Shown one piece after another: positions 58,079 through 64,000 of a stretch of DNA of 64,000 bases. The notes under the pieces are model-generated. The model searched no databases and had not been told where the DNA came from. It worked only from the letters and a program-made list of their open reading frames with translations. The stretch lies in the NCBI RefSeq assembly GCF_002005565.1, contig NZ_BDJC01000024.1, forward strand, positions 1-64,000, read 5' to 3'. Position 1 is the first letter of the stretch; every line of letters begins with the position of its first letter. Both the position numbers and the translations under genes were made by a program. This DNA is from Streptomyces sp. JHA26. Its GTDB lineage: Bacteria > Actinomycetota > Actinomycetes > Streptomycetales > Streptomycetaceae.

Positions 58079-58927
58079 GTGGACAATTCTCGCACCCGGC
58101 CGCGTGTCGGCCACATCCAGTTCCTGAACTGCATGCCCCTGTACTGGGGGCTCGCGAGAACGGGAACGCTCCTCGATTTCGAGCTGACGAAGGACACCCC
58201 GGAGAAGCTCAGCGAGCAGCTGGTGCAGGGCGATCTCGACATCGGTCCGGTCACCCTGGTCGAGTTCCTCAAGCACGCGGACCAACTGGTCGCCTTCCCC
58301 GACATCGCCGTCGGCTGCGACGGCCCGGTGATGTCGTGCGTGATCGTCTCGCAGGTCCCGCTGGACAGGCTGGACGGCGCCCGCGTCGCCCTCGGGTCGA
58401 CCTCGCGCACCTCGGTCCGGCTCGCCCAGCTGCTGCTGGCCGAGCGCTTCGGGGTCCGGCCCGACTACTACACCTGCCCGCCGGACCTGAGCGTGATGAT
58501 GCAGGAGGCCGACGCGGCCGTCCTCATCGGCGACGCCGCGCTGCGCGCCAACATGATCGACGGGCCGCGCTACGGCCTCGACGTGCACGACCTGGGCGCG
58601 CTGTGGAAGGAGTGGACGGGTCTGCCGTTCGTCTTCGCGGTCTGGGCGGCCCGGCGCGACTACGTGGAGCGCGAGCCGGTCATCGCCCGCAAGGTGCACG
58701 AGGCCTTCCTCGCCTCCCGCAACCTCTCCCTGGAGGAGGTCGACAAGGTCGCCGAGCAGGCGGCCCGCTGGGAGGTCTTCGACGAGGAGACCCTCGCGCG
58801 GTACTTCACGACCCTGGACTTCCGCTTCGGCGCCCCGCAGCTGGAGGCGGTCACGGAGTTCGCCCGCCGGGTCGGTCCGACGACGGGCTTCCCGGCGGAC
58901 GTGAAGGTGGAGCTGCTCGAACCCTGA
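58079..58927 (+). CDS. mqnA: chorismate dehydratase MqnA
   Basis: 282 residues, periplasmic-binding-protein-like fold. It converts chorismate to 3-[(1-carboxyvinyl)oxy]benzoate, the first committed step of the futalosine menaquinone pathway and the substrate for MqnE (48436). Family marks are VGHIQFLNCMPLYWGL, LDIGPVTLVEFLKHAD, LGSTSRTSVRLAQLLL and DAAVLIGDAAL. It lacks a signal peptide, as expected. Confidence 0.95.
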   Translation: MDNSRTRPRVGHIQFLNCMPLYWGLARTGTLLDFELTKDTPEKLSEQLVQGDLDIGPVTLVEFLKHADQLVAFPDIAVGCDGPVMSCVIVSQVPLDRLDGARVALGSTSRTSVRLAQLLLAERFGVRPDYYTCPPDLSVMMQEADAAVLIGDAALRANMIDGPRYGLDVHDLGALWKEWTGLPFVFAVWAARRDYVEREPVIARKVHEAFLASRNLSLEEVDKVAEQAARWEVFDEETLARYFTTLDFRFGAPQLEAVTEFARRVGPTTGFPADVKVELLEP

Positions 58928-58990
58928 GCGTCGCGCCGTCGGCCCATTACCCTGCTGAAAGGTTCCGGCGTACGGGGGAGGGGTGGACCG

Positions 58991-60790
58991 ATGCGGCCGC
59001 TCGATGTCGACGAGCCCACCGTCGTGGGGCCCTACCGGCTGCTCGGCCGGCTGGGGTCCGGCGGCATGGGCCGGGTCTACCTGGGCCGCAGCGCCGGCGG
59101 CCGGACGGTCGCCGTGAAGATCGTGCACCCGCACTTCGCGCTCGACGAGGAGTTCCGGGTCCGGTTCCGCCGCGAGGTGGAGGCCGCACGCCGGGTCGGC
59201 GGCGCCTGGACCGCGCCGGTGCTCGACGCCGACCCCGACGCGCGCGTGCCCTGGGTCGCCACCGCGTACGCGGCCGGGCCGTCCCTGACGGCGGCGGTCG
59301 CGGACGGCGGCCCGCTGCCCGCCCACACCGTCCGGGCGCTGGGCGCGGGCCTCGGCGAGGCGCTGGCCGCGGTGCACGAGCTGGGCCTGGTGCACCGGGA
59401 CGTGAAGCCGTCCAACGTCCTGCTCACCCTCGACGGCCCCCTCCTGATCGACTTCGGCATCGCCCGCGCCACCGGGGGCACCGCCTCCCTGACCTCGACG
59501 GGCGTCTCGATCGGCTCGCCCGGCTACATGTCGCCCGAGCAGATCCTCGGCAAGGGCGTCACCGGCGCCGCCGACGTCTTCTCCCTCGGCGCGGTCCTCG
59601 CCTTCGCGGCGACCGGCCGGCCGCCCTTCCCCGGGGACTCCTCGGCCGCGCTGCTCTACAAGGTCGTCCACGAGGAGCCGGAACTCGACGCCCTGGACGG
59701 AGAGTTGGGCGTACTGGTGCGGCAGTGCCTGGCCAAGGAGCCCGGAGCCCGTCCCGCCCCCGGCGAGGTGGCCCGGCGGCTCGCCCCGGACGGCGCCGCC
59801 CGGCTGGTCGCGGGCGGCTGGCTGCCGGGGGCGCTGGTGGAACAGGTCAGCCGGAGCGCCGTGCGGCTGCTCAACCTGGAGGCGGCGGCGGGGGAGGGCG
59901 GGCCGGAATCGGGGCCGGTGGGCTTCAGCCGGTCGTCGGTGACGGCGGGGGCGGAGGCGGCGGGGACGGAGACGGCGGGGACGGAGACGGAAGGGACGGA
60001 GACGGCGGGAGGGGAAGGGCCGGACGCTCCCACCGCCGGCGCCTTCGGACCGCCACCGGTGATGCCGGGGCCTCCCGCGCACCCTGAAGCACCTGCGCAC
60101 CTCGGAGCACTCGCGTCCCTGGGGGCTCCCACACCCCTCGGAGCATCCGCACCCCTCGGGGCACCCACGCCCTCCGACGCCGTGTCCGGGCAGCGGGACG
60201 GTGGGCGAGGGCCCGGCAAGTTCTCCGTGCACGTGGCGGCGGCCTCCACGCGGGGCGGCGACGGACGGGGGCGCAGGCTCAGCTGCACGGTGGCCCTCGC
60301 CGTGGCGGGGGCGCTGGCCGCGGTGACGGTCGGCTCGGCGTTCCTGTTCGACCTGCTGCCGGACGACCGCCGGGACGCCGCCGACGGCGGCACCGGCCGC
60401 GAGACCCACTGGCCGTCCGCCTCGGATGGCGCCCGGAACACCGTCCCGGACGCCTACCTCGGCACCTGGGAGGGCCAGGGCACCGCCCTCGGCGGCACGC
60501 TGCCGGCGGGCACCTTCCGCGTCACCATCGCACGGGTCGGTGTCGGCCAGGAGCTGGGGCGGCTGCGCCAGACCGACCAGCTGGGCGGCTCCTGCGTCGA
60601 CGTCCTGACGCTCAAGCAGGTGACGGACCGGCAGATCGTCGCCGCGTCCGTCGGTGCCGAGGGCAACCACGACGGCTGCAACCAGTCACCCACGACCGTC
60701 CGCTTCACCCCGGTCGGCGACGACCTCGCGTACGCCTCCGAGAGCGCCGAGTCGGGGAAGCCGCAGGCCCGGCTGTCGAAGGTCGGGTAG
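58991..60790 (+). CDS. receptor-type serine/threonine protein kinase
   Basis: 599 residues. The kinase domain (about 10-270) has GRLGSGGMGRVYLG, the Lys in VAVKIVHPH, HRDVKPSNVLL, LIDFGIAR and GSPGYMSPEQ. A linker of about 140 residues contains two kinds of degenerate repeats: (GTETAGTETEGTE) and (LGAPTPLGASAPLGAP). A membrane helix (VALAVAGALAAVTVGSAFLF) separates it from an extracellular domain starting YLGTWEGQGTALGG with two Cys. The external domain may bind a ligand or cell-wall component. GGGGAGGGG precedes the ATG. Confidence 0.93.
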   Translation: MRPLDVDEPTVVGPYRLLGRLGSGGMGRVYLGRSAGGRTVAVKIVHPHFALDEEFRVRFRREVEAARRVGGAWTAPVLDADPDARVPWVATAYAAGPSLTAAVADGGPLPAHTVRALGAGLGEALAAVHELGLVHRDVKPSNVLLTLDGPLLIDFGIARATGGTASLTSTGVSIGSPGYMSPEQILGKGVTGAADVFSLGAVLAFAATGRPPFPGDSSAALLYKVVHEEPELDALDGELGVLVRQCLAKEPGARPAPGEVARRLAPDGAARLVAGGWLPGALVEQVSRSAVRLLNLEAAAGEGGPESGPVGFSRSSVTAGAEAAGTETAGTETEGTETAGGEGPDAPTAGAFGPPPVMPGPPAHPEAPAHLGALASLGAPTPLGASAPLGAPTPSDAVSGQRDGGRGPGKFSVHVAAASTRGGDGRGRRLSCTVALAVAGALAAVTVGSAFLFDLLPDDRRDAADGGTGRETHWPSASDGARNTVPDAYLGTWEGQGTALGGTLPAGTFRVTIARVGVGQELGRLRQTDQLGGSCVDVLTLKQVTDRQIVAASVGAEGNHDGCNQSPTTVRFTPVGDDLAYASESAESGKPQARLSKVG

Positions 60791-60853
60791 GCGGCGGGCA
60801 GGCGGACGGGCGGAAAGGGTCACGGCCGTGCGGCCGCCCCATAGGGTGTGCGC

Positions 60854-61603
60854 GTGCTGAGCGTCGATGTGCTGGTCCTCCTCGTCGCCGTGCTCTGGGG
60901 CGCCGCGGCGGGGGCGCTGCTGCCGCGGGCGGCCTACCGTTTCTCCGCCCCCTCGGGCGAGGCGTGGCGCGACGCGTGTCCGGCCGCGCACCCCCTGCGG
61001 GGATGGCTCGGTCCGGCGCGGTGCGCGCGGTGCGCGGACGGGCGGCCCGCCCCGGTGCCGTACGGTCCCGGTGCCGCGGGGCCCGCCGTCGTCACCGCCC
61101 TGGTGTGCGCCGCCCTGGCCGCCGCCACCGGGACCCGGCCCGAGCTGGCCGTCTGGCTGCTGCTCGCACCGGTCGGCGTGCTGCTGGCCGTCGTCGACCT
61201 GCGGGTGCGACGGCTGCCCGATCCGCTGACCCTCCCGCTCGCGGGCGCCGCGCTCGCCCTGCTCGGCGTCACCGCGCTCGTGCCCGAGCACGCCGGGGAG
61301 TGGACCACCGCCCTGCTGGGCACCCTCGCGCTCGGCGCCGGCTACTTCGCGCTGTTCCTCCTCAACCCCGCCGGCATGGCCTTCGGGGACGTCAAGCTCG
61401 CGCTGGGCGCCGGTGCCGTCCTCGGCTGGTACGGCTGGCCGACGCTGATGCTGGGCACCTTCGCCGGGTTCCTGCTCGGGGCGCTGTACGGGGGCGTCCT
61501 CGTCGTCACGGGGCGGGCCGGACGCGGGACGGCCATCGCCTTCGGGCCGTTCCTGCTCGCGGGCGCCCTCCTCGGCCTCCTCGCGGGCGCCTACGCGGCC
61601 TGA
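60854..61603 (+). CDS. prepilin peptidase (A24 family)
   Basis: About 249 residues with six or so helices. The two catalytic Asp are in VVDLRVRRLPDPLTLPLA and in the GxGD-like AFGDVKLALGAG. A cytoplasmic-loop CxxC (ARCARC) is present. The N-terminal methyltransferase region of classical PilD enzymes is reduced. It would cleave type IV pilin-like leaders. GTG 60854 is preferred over GTG 60848 because TAGGGT lies six nt upstream, as in other leaderless genes here. Confidence 0.88.
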   Translation: MLSVDVLVLLVAVLWGAAAGALLPRAAYRFSAPSGEAWRDACPAAHPLRGWLGPARCARCADGRPAPVPYGPGAAGPAVVTALVCAALAAATGTRPELAVWLLLAPVGVLLAVVDLRVRRLPDPLTLPLAGAALALLGVTALVPEHAGEWTTALLGTLALGAGYFALFLLNPAGMAFGDVKLALGAGAVLGWYGWPTLMLGTFAGFLLGALYGGVLVVTGRAGRGTAIAFGPFLLAGALLGLLAGAYAA

Positions 61604-61672
61604 GCGCGGCCGGGGAAAACGGCTGGCGTACGCTGGTCAAGTCCGTCCACAACCCTTACGAAAGGGACGCCG

Positions 61673-62872
61673 GTGACCGAGAAGGCCGACCTTCAGCCCA
61701 TCCTCGACCGTGCCGCCGCCGGTGGGCGGATCACCCCCGAAGAGGCCCTCGTCCTCTACCGCGACGCCCCCCTGCACGCGCTGGGCGCCGCCGCCGACGC
61801 CGTCCGCAGGCGCCGGTACGCGGGCACCGAGCACATCGCGACGTACATCATCGAGCGCAACATCAACTACACGAACGTGTGCGTCACGGCGTGCAAGTTC
61901 TGCGCGTTCTACGCGGCCCCCAAGGACACGAAGAAGGGCTGGACCCGCGACCTCGACGACATCCTGCGCCGCTGCGCGGAGACCGTCGAGCTGGGCGGCA
62001 CGCAGATCATGTTCCAGGGCGGCCACCACCCGGACTACGGCGTCGAGTACTACGAGGAGCACTTCGCCGCCATCAAGAAGGAGTTCCCCCAGCTCGTCAT
62101 CCACAGCCTGGGGGCGAGCGAGGTCGAGCACATGGCCCGGATCTCCGGGGTGTCGGTCGAGGAGGCCATCACCCGGATCCACGCGGCCGGGCTCGACTCC
62201 TTCGCCGGGGCCGGCGCCGAACTCCTGCCCGAGCGGCCGCGCAAGGCCATCGCGCCGCTGAAGGAGTCCGGCGAGCGCTGGCTGGAGATCATGGAGATCG
62301 CGCACGGGCTGGGCGTCGAGTCGACGTCCACCATGCTGATGGGCACCGGCGAGACCAACGCCGAGCGCATCGAGCACCTGCGCATGATCCGGGACGTGCA
62401 GGACCGCACCGGTGGCTTCCGCGCCTTCATCCCGTACACCTACCAGCCCGAGAACAACCACCTGAAGGGCCGCACGCAGGCCACGCTCTTCGAGTACCTG
62501 CGGATGATCGCCATCGCCCGGGTCTTCCTCGACAACGTCGCCCACATCCAGGGCTCGTGGCTGACCACCGGCAAGGAGGTCGGCCAGCTCTCCCTCCACT
62601 ACGGGGCCGACGACCTCGGCTCGATCATGCTGGAGGAGAACGTCGTCTCCTCCGCCGGCGCCAAGCACCGCTCCAACCGGCTGGAGATCATCGACCTGAT
62701 CCGCAAGGCGGGGCGCGTCCCGGCACAGCGTTCCACGACGTACGAGCACCTCGTGGTGCACGACGACCCGGCGAACGACCCCGTCGACGAGCGCGTCGTC
62801 TCCCACATCTCCTCCACGGCGATCGAGGGCGGCACGGCCCACCCCGAGCTGAAGCTGCTCGCGTCCAACTGA
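61673..62872 (+). CDS. mqnC: cyclic dehypoxanthinyl futalosine synthase MqnC
   Basis: 399-residue radical SAM enzyme that cyclises dehypoxanthine futalosine, the third stage of the pathway after MqnA and MqnE. The cluster motif CVTACKFC follows IIERNINYTNV. IMFQGGHHPDYG and IPYTYQPENNHLKG are family segments. GAAAGGGACGCCG precedes the GTG. It is the sixth menaquinone gene in the window. Confidence 0.96.
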   Translation: MTEKADLQPILDRAAAGGRITPEEALVLYRDAPLHALGAAADAVRRRRYAGTEHIATYIIERNINYTNVCVTACKFCAFYAAPKDTKKGWTRDLDDILRRCAETVELGGTQIMFQGGHHPDYGVEYYEEHFAAIKKEFPQLVIHSLGASEVEHMARISGVSVEEAITRIHAAGLDSFAGAGAELLPERPRKAIAPLKESGERWLEIMEIAHGLGVESTSTMLMGTGETNAERIEHLRMIRDVQDRTGGFRAFIPYTYQPENNHLKGRTQATLFEYLRMIAIARVFLDNVAHIQGSWLTTGKEVGQLSLHYGADDLGSIMLEENVVSSAGAKHRSNRLEIIDLIRKAGRVPAQRSTTYEHLVVHDDPANDPVDERVVSHISSTAIEGGTAHPELKLLASN

Positions 62873-62879
62873 CGCCGCC

Positions 62880-63479
62880 GTGCTGACGATCCACGCCTGC
62901 GAAGCCTCTCCCGAGGCGGCCGTCCTGGTCGACGGCGCACACATCGCCGCCGTCGGCCCGTACGAGGAACTGGCCGCCGGCCATCCGCGGGCGCGGGTGC
63001 GCCGGTGGCCCGGCATCCTGACGCCCGGACTGCTCAACCCGTACGGTCCGGAGCTGCTGGAGCAGGCCTACCACCCCGACCCGCGCGAAGCGGACCGGCT
63101 CGGCACCGAGCCGGTCTTCGGGGAGCGCGGGCGGGCGCTCCTCGACAGCGGTCCGTCCGCGCGGGGCGCCAGCGCACGCCGCGGGGTGCAGCGCATGCTG
63201 GCGCACGGCACGGTCGCCGTCGCCGGTGAACTGCGCAGCCGCGCGGCCCTGGACGCGGTGCGCGGAGCGGGGCTCGCCCTGGCGGGACGCCCGGCCGGCC
63301 TGCCCGGGCCCGCGTCGTTCTCACCGGTGCCGCTCGTGCTGCTTCCCGGGCTCGCTCCCGGGAGCCCGGCGCGGTTCGCGGTGTTCGACGTACCCGACCG
63401 GGCCGCGCTCGTGCGGGACGGCGCGTCCACGTGCGTGGCGACCGTCGTCGCGGGCCGCCTCGTGCACCGGCGGCGCTGA
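62880..63479 (+). CDS. imidazolonepropionase-like truncated amidohydrolase
   Basis: 199 residues. The start (VLVDGAHIAAVGPYEELAAG and RWPGILTPGLLN) matches the N-terminal beta-sandwich of amidohydrolases. The metal HxH motif is absent (LNPYGPEL at that place), and the barrel is reduced to about 70 residues before the C-terminal strand VVAGRLVHRRR. A conserved Streptomyces protein next to mqnC; probably non-catalytic or a repurposed fold. Confidence 0.75.
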   Translation: MLTIHACEASPEAAVLVDGAHIAAVGPYEELAAGHPRARVRRWPGILTPGLLNPYGPELLEQAYHPDPREADRLGTEPVFGERGRALLDSGPSARGASARRGVQRMLAHGTVAVAGELRSRAALDAVRGAGLALAGRPAGLPGPASFSPVPLVLLPGLAPGSPARFAVFDVPDRAALVRDGASTCVATVVAGRLVHRRR

Positions 63480-63486
63480 GCGCCCG

Positions 63487-64000
63487 TTACCCCGCGAACG
63501 CCTCCGCGAACGCGCCGCTCTCCTGCTCCACCCCGCTGCATTCGGTCAGCGCGTCGTCCGCGGAGGCGTCGTCGGCGCACTGCCGGTCCCGGAACGTCGC
63601 CCACATCGACACCCAGGCGATGCCGTTCTCCTCGGCGAAGGCGCGGACCTCCGCCGCGTCCACGAGCGTGAACGTCTCCCCGGCCACGTCGTTGACGCCC
63701 AGCATCGAGGTGAGCGCCATGCCCCGCCAGGCGTCCGCGTCCGACGTCCCGAAGACCTTCCTCAGCTGCGCGTGGGCGGCCTTCGCCGAGGTGAGGGCGT
63801 ACTCGCCCATGTCGCCGTCGTAGGACTCGCCGTAGTTCATGGTCATGAGGTTGACCGTGGAGACCTTCACGCCGTGGTCGTTGGCGGACGTCAGCAGCGC
63901 GAGGGAGTCGGCGTCCAGGCCGGAGGGCATCACCGGGAGGGTGAAGGAGACCTCCAGACCGCTCCGCTCCTCCTGGAGCAGCGCGATCGCCTCCGAGCGC
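63487..64000 (-). CDS. GH18 chitinase-like protein, N-terminus beyond window
   Basis: The frame is open at the right edge. The visible 170 residues include SFTLPVMPSGLDADSLALL and VNLMTMNYGESYDGDMGEYA, the C-terminal barrel strand of bacterial chitinase-like GH18 enzymes. MTMNYG carries the conserved Tyr/Asn pair. SMLGVNDVAGETF and WVSMWATFRDRQCADD follow. The catalytic DxxDxDxE strand would lie upstream, outside the window. Confidence 0.82.
   Translation of the reverse strand, partial: RSEAIALLQEERSGLEVSFTLPVMPSGLDADSLALLTSANDHGVKVSTVNLMTMNYGESYDGDMGEYALTSAKAAHAQLRKVFGTSDADAWRGMALTSMLGVNDVAGETFTLVDAAEVRAFAEENGIAWVSMWATFRDRQCADDASADDALTECSGVEQESGAFAEAFAG

Overview
The window looks like a Streptomyces chromosome. 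G+C is very high, GTG starts and 4-nt ATGA/GTGA gene overlaps are common, and the gene content is typical of the genus: DUF3558 lipoproteins, leaderless GTG genes behind TANNNT -10 boxes, futalosine-pathway menaquinone genes, System II cytochrome c maturation genes and a cold-shock protein with a long 5' leader. Almost all of it is core-like chromosome. One inserted block at about 20.96-33.63 kb has mixed, visibly lower G+C.

Region by region. 0-20.7 kb: a DUF2637 protein, two DUF3558 lipoproteins, the RNA ligase RtcB, an SDR, a YnfA-type protein, a two-component flavin monooxygenase/FMN reductase pair, an OmpR-type two-component system, small membrane proteins (one His-rich, behind a CsoR-like palindrome), a Rieske-DUF2231 protein, a lone cytochrome oxidase subunit I with a tiny coupled partner, a zinc alcohol dehydrogenase operon, a diiron/hemerythrin pair, and a divergent SDR/LysR pair with a dyad operator.

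20.96-33.63 kb: a decayed integrative element. It is bounded by 77-bp direct repeats that copy the 3' end of the gene at 33552-33983. Just inside each end lies a pair of ATGTGCCCT repeats, and a frameshifted relaxase tail remains near the right end. I see no integrase. The cargo is a defence-like group (three-Cys-motif partner TcmP, its DUF5131 partner, and a phosphorothioate-DNA-dependent HNH endonuclease) followed by a tightly overlapped operon: anti-sigma-type ATPase, MurA/NikO-like enolpyruvyl transferase, 5'-nucleotidase-type phosphoesterase, two dCTP-deaminase-family proteins, a GT4 glycosyltransferase and a serine hydrolase. An XRE regulator and a flavoprotein are transcribed divergently. 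The two deaminase-like proteins have lost complementary halves of the active site, which suggests one split, heteromeric enzyme. This is the most novel signal in the window.

34-47 kb: hemL, a histidine phosphatase, a Tat polysaccharide-deacetylase-like lipoprotein, and the ResA/CcdA/ResB/CcsB cytochrome c maturation operon ending in a strong terminator. Then come a TetR gene, an acidic lipoprotein, UbiD- and UbiA-family menaquinone enzymes and a two-repeat type I-E-like CRISPR remnant. 47-64 kb: a UbiX-type flavin prenyltransferase, Lrp, MqnE, UdgX, GNAT, a DUF4229 protein, a Cys-rich leader peptide before a DAACS transporter, a TetR/MaoC/acyl-CoA ligase group with TTACC...GGTAA operators, a methyltransferase, a cold-shock protein, MqnA, a receptor Ser/Thr kinase, a prepilin peptidase, MqnC, an amidohydrolase fragment-like protein and a truncated GH18 gene. 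Six menaquinone genes in 19 kb, close to the cytochrome c maturation genes, make this a respiratory-chain assembly neighbourhood.
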